A program made the translations under genes and the position numbers. Below the pieces are notes generated by a model. That model was not told the DNA's origin. It saw nothing but the letters and a program-made list of their open reading frames with translations, and made no database searches. Of a DNA stretch of 64,000 nt, positions 35,871 to 45,497 are shown one piece after another. The stretch is from an uncultured Anaerolineaceae bacterium. GTDB taxonomy: Bacteria; Chloroflexota; Anaerolineae; Anaerolineales; Anaerolineaceae. The stretch lies in contig CAKMKJ010000035.1 in the NCBI GenBank assembly GCA_927443345.1, positions 28,286 to 92,285 of the forward strand. Reading direction: 5' to 3'. Numbering within the stretch: position 1 is the stretch's first letter; each line of letters starts with the position of its first letter.

Positions 35871-36197
35871 ATGGATGATCCAATAATTTATGAAATGCAA
35901 GCTGAGCTTTGTCATTGCATGAGCCAACCCGCCCGCCTTCAAATCTTGCATTTATTATTTGCTGGCCCGACAAACGTTGGAGATATTGCCAAGCAGACCG
36001 GTTTGGGTCAAACCACTGTCTCAAGGAATCTTGGAATTTTGCGGGGCAAAGGGATAGTTCTTACCGAACGACGTGGACAGGAAATCATTTACCGTGTGGC
36101 TAACCCTAAAATGGTTGAAGTCTGCAATTTAATGCGTGAAGTTCTTTCTGAACAACTCATAGAACGTTCGAAAATTTTTTCCGTTTCAAACAATTAA
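35871..36197 (+). CDS. ArsR-family transcriptional regulator
   Basis: LCHCMSQPARLQILHLLFAGPTNVGDIAKQTGLGQTTVSRNLGILRGKGIVLTERRGQEIIYRV. Confidence 0.93.
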   Translation: MDDPIIYEMQAELCHCMSQPARLQILHLLFAGPTNVGDIAKQTGLGQTTVSRNLGILRGKGIVLTERRGQEIIYRVANPKMVEVCNLMREVLSEQLIERSKIFSVSNN

Positions 36198-36212
36198 TCA
36201 TCAGCATCCACT

Positions 36213-36250
36213 GATAACAAAACTCCCCAACGCTGGGGAGTTTTGTTATC
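36213..36250. terminator. Strong hairpin / intrinsic terminator
   Basis: 17-bp perfect stem GATAACAAAACTCCCCA-ACGC-TGGGGAGTTTTGTTATC. Confidence 0.8.
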
Positions 36251-36447
36251 AAGTGGTGTACACCGAAATGAATTAGTCAAAATTGGATTATTTACCTAAA
36301 TGTAATTGAACCGATAATTATTATAAGTTTTATAATGGATGTACTAGAACTATCCGAAATTACTCTATTTAAATGGATAGTTGATAGGTCAACGTGGTCT
36401 TTTTGTATTTAATCAGATTCTGTTGATCAAAAAAGCGGGATCCAACC

Positions 36448-36996
36448 TTGAAGATATCTGACTATCCAGACGACAAATTAATTGCTCAATGCATTGCTGG
36501 TCAGCAGTCTGCATGGGAGGAATTAATCGCGCGTTATGAAAAACTGATCTATTCCACCGCTCTTCGCACTGGTCTGCAACCCAATGAGGCGGATGAAGTA
36601 TTTCAGAATGTGTGCCTGATTTTGCTGAAGGAGCTAAAGCATTTACGTCAAACGAATAGTTTAGGTGCCTGGTTGGTGACTACTATTCGCAGAGAATGTT
36701 GGGCTCTTTGGCGGCATGAAAAAATAAATCTCGAAGAATTGGATGAGCAATTTGCCTCTGATGAATCTCCTGAAAATTTAGCACAGCATGTAGAGGATGC
36801 TCAAAAGGTAATTTCCGCTTTCAAACAATTGGGTGAACCCTGTCATCAACTATTATGGCGTCTTTATTTCAATGAAGAGAATACCTCATATGCTGAAATT
36901 GCACGAGACTTGAATATCTCACCAAACAGCATTGGCCCCACCCGTTCGCGCTGTCTTGAAAAGTTAAAAACCATTTTGATCAGTAACAACTTTTGA
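36448..36996 (+). CDS. ECF-type RNA polymerase sigma factor
   Basis: AWEELIARYEKLIYSTALRTGLQPNEADEVFQNVCLILLKEL...ISPNSIGPTRSRCLEKLK; TTG start as in track. Confidence 0.9.
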   Translation: MKISDYPDDKLIAQCIAGQQSAWEELIARYEKLIYSTALRTGLQPNEADEVFQNVCLILLKELKHLRQTNSLGAWLVTTIRRECWALWRHEKINLEELDEQFASDESPENLAQHVEDAQKVISAFKQLGEPCHQLLWRLYFNEENTSYAEIARDLNISPNSIGPTRSRCLEKLKTILISNNF

Positions 36997-37016
36997 TATT
37001 AGTGAATAAAAAGACG

Positions 37017-38111
37017 ATGGATAACAATACACATTACTCAACCGAACAACTCATAGACTTTCTGGAAGGTCGCCTGGACTCTTCATCGAGCTTTGCGTTG
37101 ACGAAGCATCTCGAAAGCGGATGCAAGGTTTGTAATGAAACGTTTGAAATATACAAACGCATGTTTTCAGCGATTCAAACACTACATTGGAAAACCCCTT
37201 CACCCAGTGCTCACAAAAAAGTAGTTCAAGCCTATTCAGAAAAATATCAAGCAAAAACAAAAACCAGGTGGTTGCCATTTTTTAGACCTGCATTTATTGC
37301 ACTTACAGTTTTGGCGTTAATTACTTTTGCTCTTCTCTTCAATCTGAACCCGGGGGTTGTATATGCCGGGTATCTTGAAAATGTGACCGGACAGGTCGAA
37401 ATGAAGGATCCAACGACAGGTTCGTGGCATACAGTAACACATGGTCAATCCGTGCCAATTAATGCTTCAATCCGCTCTTTGTCAGAGTCACAGGCAACTA
37501 TAAGATTCCCAGGCGGCGAACACACTCTATTAGGATCAGAATCTGAAGTCCAACTAATGGCATTGACACAATCTCAAGGATTATGGGAAATCTCGCTGGA
37601 ACAAGTAAGCGGACAAACCGAAAATCAGACTGCCCAAAAAACAGATTCATTTACAATTCGAACACAGGTCGGTATGGCTAACGGCCACAATGCTCATTTC
37701 ATTTTAAAAATTCTCCCACATGGGTCGGCCGAGATGCGCGTCCTCCAAGGGCAAGTAGAAATTCACACCCCTACTCAGAACTCAATCATTAATTCTGGAG
37801 AAATAGCAATCTTTCCATCGACAAATTCTACAGAGTTATCACCTGGAGATACTGATGGCAACCTTGATCCCTCTCCATATCCATCTCCGGAGTCATCAGA
37901 AACTGCCGAACCGACTTTGGTGCCAACGAAAACACCAAAAAATATAGTTATACCAACACAAACTCCAACCCCAAGTGATTCGTCTACAATTTCGGTTCCA
38001 ACGGATGGTGCCACCGATTCACCCATTTCCGATGTGGATTGCAGTCCTGGCAATTCAGGCGGCGCAGGAAATTCAGAAAATGCATACAATTCAGAAAGTG
38101 CCTGCAAATAA
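37017..38111 (+). CDS. Anti-sigma/FecR-like membrane protein with low-complexity extracytoplasmic tail
   Basis: HLESGCKVC zinc-finger-like N-terminus, one TM (FIALTVLALITFALLF), FecR-like GQVEMKDPTTGSWHTVTHGQSVPINASIRS, PT/S-rich C-terminus. Confidence 0.75.
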   Translation: MDNNTHYSTEQLIDFLEGRLDSSSSFALTKHLESGCKVCNETFEIYKRMFSAIQTLHWKTPSPSAHKKVVQAYSEKYQAKTKTRWLPFFRPAFIALTVLALITFALLFNLNPGVVYAGYLENVTGQVEMKDPTTGSWHTVTHGQSVPINASIRSLSESQATIRFPGGEHTLLGSESEVQLMALTQSQGLWEISLEQVSGQTENQTAQKTDSFTIRTQVGMANGHNAHFILKILPHGSAEMRVLQGQVEIHTPTQNSIINSGEIAIFPSTNSTELSPGDTDGNLDPSPYPSPESSETAEPTLVPTKTPKNIVIPTQTPTPSDSSTISVPTDGATDSPISDVDCSPGNSGGAGNSENAYNSESACK

Positions 38112-38213
38112 TGTGTAACTTGATGTACTAAATTTGATTTTTTATCCTCATATTAATCAAGAACATAATTAATGGTAGTTTACTGGTAGATTTATTGGTA
38201 GAAGTTGAGACAA

Positions 38214-38245
38214 AGCGGCTCTCAGGGTAAAACCCGAGAGCCGCT
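38214..38245. terminator. Hairpin between convergent genes, probable terminator
   Basis: AGCGGCTCTC-AGGGTAAAACCC-GAGAGCCGCT; no strong U-tract. Confidence 0.5.
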
Positions 38246-38305
38246 CACATTTAATCTCAGAAAAACTTTGAAGTATTCTGTTATATGCTCAAATTAGTAA
38301 TAAGA

Positions 38306-39514
38306 TCAAGACAATACACGCACCTTGATCGTCCCCGGTACTGCCCATAACGCATCCAGAATTTCTATAGTAACCGTGCTGCTAACATCAAAAATAGCGT
38401 AACCAATTTCCTGTGTGGTGCGTAAAGATTGACCGGTGATATTAAAGTCACAGGCAGCAAACACCTGGCTAACACCTGCAATGACACCAGCGATATTCTT
38501 GTGGATGTGCAGAATACGGTGACTTTCTGTCTGCTGCTGCAACTCGATCTGCGGAAAATTGACACTCAAACGCGTATCACCTCTTGACAGAAAATGCAGC
38601 ATCTTGCTTGAGACGAATTCAGAGATCTCACGTTGTGCTTCTTGAGTGCTGCCGGCGACATGCGGCGTAAGCAGTGTATTTGGCAGCCCTTGCAGTGGGG
38701 AGTAAAATTTTTCCCCGCTATCTGGTTCCACCGGAAAAACGTCAACAGCCACACCTTTTAGTTTTCCGCTTTGCACACGCGCCGCCAAAGCATCAATATC
38801 CACCACAAAACCGCGGCTTAAATTAATAAAAATAGCGTCGTTCTTCATCATCTGAAACTGCGGCGCACCAATCAAATTAGTGTTTTCAATCTGCCCGCTC
38901 ACATGCACACTGACCACGTCTGCAACGCGTAAGGCTTCTTCCATGGTGTGCATACGCACTGCGTTGCCCAAACTCAGTTTTTCGCAATTGTCATAATAGA
39001 CAACATTCATCCCCAGGCTCTCGGCAAGTACACTCAATTGCGAACCAATGTTTCCATAGCCAATAATGCCCAGCGTTTTTCCACGCAGCTCAACAGATCC
39101 CGAGGCGGTTTTTTTCCAAATACCCTGGTGCATTTCATTATTTCGGTCAGGAATAAAACGCAGTAGTGCCAGCATGTGTCCCAGAGCCAGTTCTGCCACA
39201 CTGCGCGTGTTTGAGAAAGGAGCATTGAAGACTGGGATGCCAGCCTCAGAGCTGGCTGTCAAATTAATCTTATCCGTACCAATGCAAAAAGCACCGATGA
39301 CACTCAGCTTCTTTGAGACCTTGATCATTTCCGCGGTGACTTCGGTCTTTGACCTAACCCCTAAAGCCACGACATCTTTTAGGGATTCTTGAAGTTCTGC
39401 CTTGCCCAGGCTTTTGCTGAGGCATTCGACCTCGTAACCATGCGCTTCAAATGCACGGCATGCGTCGTTGTGGATGTTTTCGAGCAATAAGATTTTACCT
39501 TTACCATTAGCCAT
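38306..39514 (-). CDS. serA: D-3-phosphoglycerate dehydrogenase with C-terminal ACT domain
   Basis: GAFCIGTDKINLTASSEAGIPVFNAPFSNTRSVAELALGHML...LGIIGYGNIGSQLSVLAESLGM...LSRGFVVDIDALA...TPHVAGSTQEAQREI. Confidence 0.93.
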   Translation of the reverse strand: MANGKGKILLLENIHNDACRAFEAHGYEVECLSKSLGKAELQESLKDVVALGVRSKTEVTAEMIKVSKKLSVIGAFCIGTDKINLTASSEAGIPVFNAPFSNTRSVAELALGHMLALLRFIPDRNNEMHQGIWKKTASGSVELRGKTLGIIGYGNIGSQLSVLAESLGMNVVYYDNCEKLSLGNAVRMHTMEEALRVADVVSVHVSGQIENTNLIGAPQFQMMKNDAIFINLSRGFVVDIDALAARVQSGKLKGVAVDVFPVEPDSGEKFYSPLQGLPNTLLTPHVAGSTQEAQREISEFVSSKMLHFLSRGDTRLSVNFPQIELQQQTESHRILHIHKNIAGVIAGVSQVFAACDFNITGQSLRTTQEIGYAIFDVSSTVTIEILDALWAVPGTIKVRVLS

Positions 39515-40008
39515 GATTCAGAACTCCGTTTCAATGATGAAATAATAATTGCAGTACCCTTCTATTGCATTTTCAATACACAAGAAAAATGTCAAAATCG
39601 AAATAAATTGATAAAATTGCAATTACAAAGTGTCTATTGTACAGTATGCCCCCATTCTGATGTTAGTTAAAAACAGCAAGAATTTGCACTTTATCCAATG
39701 AGACTGGTCAATTTACATAAGACCAATCATCGCAAACAAATCAGATAACATGCAAATAGTGTTCAGGCTGGTTTTTAACCCTAACCGAGGTGGACAACAA
39801 TTACTCTATTATACGCAAAAATGGTTGTCTAGACGAATTGCTTTTTTTGTATTCTAAAGGTATTATTACACAATAATTTTTCAGAATTCCGATTCTTATT
39901 ACCTTAGATTCAAAAATTAAAGCAGATAATATTGGCAGGGTATTATTATTGCCATTATACTTTCTTGCAAGCTTCAAACAATAACCTGTTTGATCAGGAG
40001 ACTTTATT

Positions 40009-41655
40009 ATGCATGAAATAGTTGCCAATCCAGCGCCGCAATCTGATTTCTCCAATATCAAATGCATTGAGGGGTTCGACCGTATCCGTTCAGAATATTC
40101 AGCATACCTGTGTGATGAATCCAAGCTGACGCCCAAACCCTTTGATTTTCTATTCTTCCCCAAGGATGAAGCAGAACTCGCAGCGATCTTATGTGAAATG
40201 CAGCGCCGCAAGATTCACGTCACCATTGCAGCCGCTCGCACCGGTTTGGTTGGCGGAAGCGTCCCCTCGGATGGCGCGTTGGTCTCGCTGGAGCTGCTTG
40301 ATCAAGTGCAGGAAGTTTACTTTCACGCTGAATCAAATGAATGGCGGGTACGCGCGCAGACCAGTGTCAGCCTCAAAAGCCTGGAAACCATGCTGCGCTT
40401 CAAACAGTTCCCCACCCTTGACCAAAGCACGGATGCGGCGGTCAAACGAAACCTCGCGCAGTTCAAAGAGAATGCCGAGCATTTTTTCTACCCGCCAGAC
40501 CCCACCGAAATGAGCGCTTCGCTGGGCGGATCGGTGGTGACCAATGCATCCGGTGCGCGCACTTACCGTTACGGTCCGACCCGTGCCTGGGTTCGCGGTT
40601 TGCGTGTCTACCTGGCCAACGGCGAATATTTGGATATTCCGAGGGGTAAGTATTTCGCCTCCCCCGCCGGTCAGTTCGTGGTGTGGACTTCAAAAGGTGA
40701 AGCCTGCAATATTACCATCCCCGATTATGCACAGCCCAAAACCAAAAGCACCGCAGGCCTTTTCGCTGAGCCTGACATGGATTTGGTGGACCTTTTCATC
40801 GGCTCTGAAGGCGTCTTGGGGGTTGTCACCTCAGTTGAAGTGGCACTGGTCAAGAAAGAAGACAAGGTTTCCATCATCCAGTTTCTCGATTCTGATGAAC
40901 AAGCCGTTCAGTTGACTCTGGCGCTGCGCGCTGAAAAACGCTTGCAACTTGATTTTCTTGAGTTCTATTCAGGCAACGCTTTGAACTTGCTGCGCAATCT
41001 GCAAAAAACGGAACCCTCCACTGTGGGCATGCCGGTCATCCCTGATGATGCAAAATCCGCCATCTTCATTGAAATGAGCTTCGACCCTCATGCTGCTCAA
41101 CTTGATTTTTCAATCCTAGAAAAGGTCGTCGCCTCCTGCGGCGCGGATCTGGCACGCTCCTGGGCTGGTTACGAAAGCCGCGAGTTGGATCGGTTCAAGG
41201 TCTTCCGCCACATGGTGCCTGAGACCATCAACAGCATCCTCGCCGAACGCAAGAAACAGTATCCCGGCATACACAAACTCGGCACAGATATGGCCGTACC
41301 GGATGAACACCTCGAAGAAATATGGGCGCTCTACAAATCCCGCTGTGATGCGCTTGGGCTGGAATGGGCCGCCTTTGGACACATTGGCAACAACCACATC
41401 CATGTAAACATCATGCCGAGAAACATGGATGAACTCGAAAAGGGCATGCAGTTGTATGCAGAATTTGCCAAAAAGACGGTTGAGTTTGGCGGCGCAGTAT
41501 CAGCAGAACACGGCATCGGCAAGATTAAAAGCCATTTTCTACCCCTGATGTTTACCCCCGTGCAAATTCAACAAATGCGCAACGTGAAACAAGCCCTCGA
41601 CCCCAAGGGGTTGTTGAATCCCAATAACATCTTCCCCGCGGAGGTGCATGCATGA
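40009..41655 (+). CDS. FAD-linked oxidase (GlcD / D-lactate dehydrogenase type)
   Basis: FFPKDEAELAAILCEMQRRKIHVTIAAARTGLVGGSVPSDGALVSLE...EPDMDLVDLFIGSEGVLGVVT...AEHGIGKIKSHFL. Confidence 0.92.
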   Translation: MHEIVANPAPQSDFSNIKCIEGFDRIRSEYSAYLCDESKLTPKPFDFLFFPKDEAELAAILCEMQRRKIHVTIAAARTGLVGGSVPSDGALVSLELLDQVQEVYFHAESNEWRVRAQTSVSLKSLETMLRFKQFPTLDQSTDAAVKRNLAQFKENAEHFFYPPDPTEMSASLGGSVVTNASGARTYRYGPTRAWVRGLRVYLANGEYLDIPRGKYFASPAGQFVVWTSKGEACNITIPDYAQPKTKSTAGLFAEPDMDLVDLFIGSEGVLGVVTSVEVALVKKEDKVSIIQFLDSDEQAVQLTLALRAEKRLQLDFLEFYSGNALNLLRNLQKTEPSTVGMPVIPDDAKSAIFIEMSFDPHAAQLDFSILEKVVASCGADLARSWAGYESRELDRFKVFRHMVPETINSILAERKKQYPGIHKLGTDMAVPDEHLEEIWALYKSRCDALGLEWAAFGHIGNNHIHVNIMPRNMDELEKGMQLYAEFAKKTVEFGGAVSAEHGIGKIKSHFLPLMFTPVQIQQMRNVKQALDPKGLLNPNNIFPAEVHA

Positions 41656-42452
41656 AAATAGTGGTCTGCATCAAACAGGTGCCTGAAGTCACCAATGTGC
41701 AGGTGGACCCCGAAACGGGAACCCTGATTCGTGAAGGCGTCAAATCCATCCTCAACCCGTTCTGCGAATACGCGCTGGATCATGCCGTTCGCCTCGAGCA
41801 AGAATTTGACGATGTTTCAATATCAGTCATCAGTATGGGGCCGCCGCAGGCTAAAGATGCGCTGCTGCGCTGCCTCGAGCTTGGCGCGGATGAGGGCATT
41901 CTGGTCACTGACCGCAAATTTGCCGGTGCGGATTCATGGGTCACAGCGCTGACCCTGGCCGAAGCCATCCGCTTGACGGTGCCAGATTATGACCTGATCC
42001 TGGTGGGCAAGCAGGCTATTGACGGCGACACCGCCCAAGTTGGCCCTGAAATCGCCGAAATCCTCTCGCTGCCCCAGATCACTTACGGCATCGAGGTTGG
42101 CTTAAGCAGCACCAGGAAACAGGTAAGAGTGAAACAGGAAGTCGAACGCGGATACGAAGTGGTTGAAGCTTCTTTGCCCGCGCTGGTCACTTGCAGCAAG
42201 GGTGAAGTGGTTCGCCGCGCGCCCTCCTTTTTGGATGTGCTCAACGCCCGAAAGAAACCCATGCGCAGCGTCAGCGCTGACGACCTAAGAATCCCCGCAG
42301 AAGAATTGGGGCTCAAAGGGTCTTTCACACAGGTGGTTAAAGTATTCCCGCCTCCAGGAAAGAAATGCGGAAGGCTGCTGCAGAACCTTGAAACCGACCA
42401 GGCTGCCGCCGAGATTTTTAATTTTCTCAAAGAAAAACGTTTTATAGAATGA
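41652..42452 (+). CDS. etfB: Electron transfer flavoprotein beta subunit
   Basis: MKIVVCIKQVPEVTNVQVDPETGTLIREGVKSILNPFCEYALDHAVRLEQEF...LVGKQAIDGDTAQVGPEIAE. ATGA overlap with upstream gene. Confidence 0.95.
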   Translation: MKIVVCIKQVPEVTNVQVDPETGTLIREGVKSILNPFCEYALDHAVRLEQEFDDVSISVISMGPPQAKDALLRCLELGADEGILVTDRKFAGADSWVTALTLAEAIRLTVPDYDLILVGKQAIDGDTAQVGPEIAEILSLPQITYGIEVGLSSTRKQVRVKQEVERGYEVVEASLPALVTCSKGEVVRRAPSFLDVLNARKKPMRSVSADDLRIPAEELGLKGSFTQVVKVFPPPGKKCGRLLQNLETDQAAAEIFNFLKEKRFIE

Positions 42453-42477
42453 TTGGCCGACAAGGAAGAGATGACTC

Positions 42478-43680
42478 ATGTTAATCATTGATCATGAACG
42501 CTGTACGTTATGCAAATTATGTATTCGTAGCTGCCCGTTTGGCGCGTTTTTCGTTGAAGAGAACTTGCTCCAGGTTAATGAAAGCTGCACCTTGTGCGGA
42601 ACCTGCACCAACGTATGCCGCTTTAATGCACTGCATATCGAGCGAAAGCTGGCGTCGAGTGAAGAACTGGCGAAGTATAAGGGTGTGATGGTGTGGATTG
42701 AACTGGATGATGCCGCAGACTTGCCCAAGCCCAAAAAGGTTTCACTTGAATTGCTCGGCAAAGGCCATCAGCTCGCGAACGACCTGGGTGAAGAACTGAT
42801 TGCCGTGGTTCTGACGGATTCAGAAGCAGTTGATCTGCAAACACCGGGGCATTACGGCGCCGATCGGGTTATCTTGTGCCGTCATGACCTGCTTAAAACC
42901 TACTCCACGGATGGATTCACCAGTGTGCTGTGTGCGGTCATTTCGTCCAACAAACCGGCGGTCGTGCTTTATGGCGCCACCCCCCACGGACGCGACCTCG
43001 CGCCCCGCGTAGCTGCCCGCCTGAAACTTGGCCTGACCGCAGATTGCACCGGGCTTGAAATTGACGAAAAAAGACAATTGGTGCAGACCCGCCCGGCCTT
43101 TGGCGGAAACATCATGGCATCCATTATTACCCCCTATAACCGTCCACAAACCTCCACCGTGCGACCTAATGTATTCCCCATCCCCGCGCTGGATGATAAA
43201 CATCAAGCCGTGGTTGAGAACTTCACCGTCACTTTGACCAAAGCTGCCATCCGCACCCGGGTGGTTGAAAAGAACTACATCGAAGAAGGCTGCGAAGAAA
43301 GCATCGAAAATGCCAGAGTATTAGTGGCTGCCGGCAGAGGCTGCCAGAAAGCCTCCAACCTTGAGCTTTTGCGCACCCTGGCCTGTCAGTTGGGCGGGGG
43401 CCTAGCCGGTTCACGCGCCATCGTTGAGCAGGGCTGGATTCCGCACACCCAACAAGTGGGTCAATCTGGCACCACGGTTGGCCCTGAACTCTACATCGCC
43501 GCCGGCATCAGCGGCGCCATTCAACACCAGGTGGGCATGAGCTCCTCCAAAACCATCATCGCTGTCAACAAAGACCCTGAAGCCGCCATCTTCAAATTGG
43601 CTGATCTGGGTGTTGTTGGCGATGCGCAAGAAATCCTGCCAAAACTCTCGAAGCTGATCGAGCAGGATGTGCAAAAGTAA
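42478..43680 (+). CDS. etfA: Electron transfer flavoprotein alpha subunit with N-terminal 2x[4Fe-4S] ferredoxin domain
   Basis: CTLCKLCIRSCPF and CTLCGTCTNVCRF, then AGRGCQKASNLELLRTLACQLGGGLAGSRAIVEQGWIPHTQQVGQSGTTVGPELYIAAGISGAIQH. Confidence 0.95.
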   Translation: MLIIDHERCTLCKLCIRSCPFGAFFVEENLLQVNESCTLCGTCTNVCRFNALHIERKLASSEELAKYKGVMVWIELDDAADLPKPKKVSLELLGKGHQLANDLGEELIAVVLTDSEAVDLQTPGHYGADRVILCRHDLLKTYSTDGFTSVLCAVISSNKPAVVLYGATPHGRDLAPRVAARLKLGLTADCTGLEIDEKRQLVQTRPAFGGNIMASIITPYNRPQTSTVRPNVFPIPALDDKHQAVVENFTVTLTKAAIRTRVVEKNYIEEGCEESIENARVLVAAGRGCQKASNLELLRTLACQLGGGLAGSRAIVEQGWIPHTQQVGQSGTTVGPELYIAAGISGAIQHQVGMSSSKTIIAVNKDPEAAIFKLADLGVVGDAQEILPKLSKLIEQDVQK

Positions 43681-43848
43681 CCAATTTCGTGAATAAATAA
43701 ACTTTACGAAAGATGTTCTTTCTTAATTGAACATTTGTTTAGACTTAATCAAATTTCATTCCTTTATTCGATAAATCTTATGTGCGATTTGTTGCCTCTT
43801 GACCGTTATAATAAACTTGATAATTTATGCCGATTAGAGGACGTGATC

Positions 43849-45408
43849 ATGTCAGATGTAACCTTGCGTGAATCGGATTCACCAAAAACTTTGCTTTTCC
43901 TTAAACCAACCAAGTGGGTTGTCAACTTTTTGCTTGTACTCTTTCTGCTGGCAGGCTTTGCAGTTCGATTCATTGATTTTGCTGATCTGCCCCTTGATTT
44001 TGCCGCCACCCGTCAACTGCATTCCTTCATCATGGCCAGGGGCATCTATTATCAGATGGATACACCTGATACCCTTGCGATGGCGCAAGATTTACGCGGA
44101 TTCGGAATTAACACCGGTAATGCCGAATCCAGAATTGAACCTCCTATCATGGAGTATCTGGCTGCATTCACTTACCGCCTTATCGGCCAGGAAAATATCC
44201 TCGTACCGCGGCTGTTGTCGATGCTTTTCTGGGTGCTCGGCGGCATCCCCCTCTTTCTTTTAGCCCGCAAACTGATGAATATTAACGGCGCTTTTGCCGC
44301 GCTGGCAACCTATCTTTTCATTCCATTTGGTGTGCTTGCCAGCCGAAGTTTTCAACCTGATCCTTTGATGGTGATGAGCATCCTTTGGGCTTTATATTTT
44401 CAAATTCGCTGGTCTGACAATTCGACCATGAAAAATGCTGTTCTGGCAGGTATGTTTTCCGGTATTGCGCTCTTCGTCAAGGCACCATCAGCATTCTTTG
44501 TCGGTTTTTCATTTGCCGGATTGATTCTCTCCAAAGGGTTCAAAAATTGGATCAAGAATCCGCAAATCTATTTGATGGCCGCGTTGGCCTTGCTGCCAGC
44601 AATCCTCTTTAATGCTATCAGCGCCACTGTCGGTGGCAATGCCTATTCTATTTTTGGAACGCGTTTCTTCCCACAATACTTTATCGACCCAAAATGGTAT
44701 TCCAACTGGCTGCAAATAGCCAAGTCAGTCACGGGTTATTTCCCATTGATTCTCGGTGTGCTCGCCATCTTCCTGATCAAGGTAAAACAAAATCGAGTCT
44801 TTTATTTCTGTCTGTGGTTAGGATACATTTTCTATGGCTTCACCTTCGCCTACCATATCTACACGCACAATTATTATCACCTGCCATTAATTCCAACTAT
44901 TGCCCTGGGCATTGGGTTCTTTTTCGCGGTGATTTTCGAAAAACTTGAAGCCTCCAACCCGAATTGGGTCTCACGCACTTTTGTGGTATTGATTTTATTG
45001 TTTTCAATAGGCCTCTGTGTGCAGGTCACCCGTGGAAATTTAATAGCCAAAGACTACCGCCATGAAGCCAAGTATTGGAAGGATCTCGGTGCCAGCATTG
45101 GGGGCAACGCATCCGTCATCGCCCTGACACACGACAACGGTTATCGCATCAGCTATTGGGGATATGTGAATCCGAAATTGTGGCCGACCGCCGGAGACCG
45201 TACCATCAAATCACTGGTTGGCGCTACCGATCCGGCATTTCAGCAGATGTTCAAGGAACTAGCATTAGGAAAAGATTATTTCCTTGTGACGCTGAATGGC
45301 GAACTTGAATCGCAACCAGATTTGCGTGATCATCTTTTTGCAACTTATCCATATCAACAAGGTGATGGATACTATTTGTTTGATCTTCGTCAAACAATTT
45401 CGCAGTAA
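43849..45408 (+). CDS. ArnT/PMT-like glycosyltransferase (GT39/GT83-type) membrane protein
   Basis: Polytopic; DFADLPLDFAATRQLHSFIMARGIYYQ...EPPIMEYLAAFTYRLIGQENILVPRLLSMLFWVLGGIPLFLLARKLM. Confidence 0.8.
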   Translation: MSDVTLRESDSPKTLLFLKPTKWVVNFLLVLFLLAGFAVRFIDFADLPLDFAATRQLHSFIMARGIYYQMDTPDTLAMAQDLRGFGINTGNAESRIEPPIMEYLAAFTYRLIGQENILVPRLLSMLFWVLGGIPLFLLARKLMNINGAFAALATYLFIPFGVLASRSFQPDPLMVMSILWALYFQIRWSDNSTMKNAVLAGMFSGIALFVKAPSAFFVGFSFAGLILSKGFKNWIKNPQIYLMAALALLPAILFNAISATVGGNAYSIFGTRFFPQYFIDPKWYSNWLQIAKSVTGYFPLILGVLAIFLIKVKQNRVFYFCLWLGYIFYGFTFAYHIYTHNYYHLPLIPTIALGIGFFFAVIFEKLEASNPNWVSRTFVVLILLFSIGLCVQVTRGNLIAKDYRHEAKYWKDLGASIGGNASVIALTHDNGYRISYWGYVNPKLWPTAGDRTIKSLVGATDPAFQQMFKELALGKDYFLVTLNGELESQPDLRDHLFATYPYQQGDGYYLFDLRQTISQ

Positions 45409-45497
45409 GATTTTTACTTTATCGACAAGAATTACAATCATAATTGAATAAAATTGTGTGATCAAAGTTGGTGAAAATAGTCCCAACTTTGATTTTT

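Noticed and set aside
37840-38110. Low-complexity repeats (PT/S, GNSE/AYNSE) as a mobile or regulatory repeat
   Set aside because: They are in-frame coding low complexity in the FecR-like protein tail.
42083-43206. Minus-strand ORFs over etfB/etfA
   Set aside because: Antisense shadows of conserved Etf genes.
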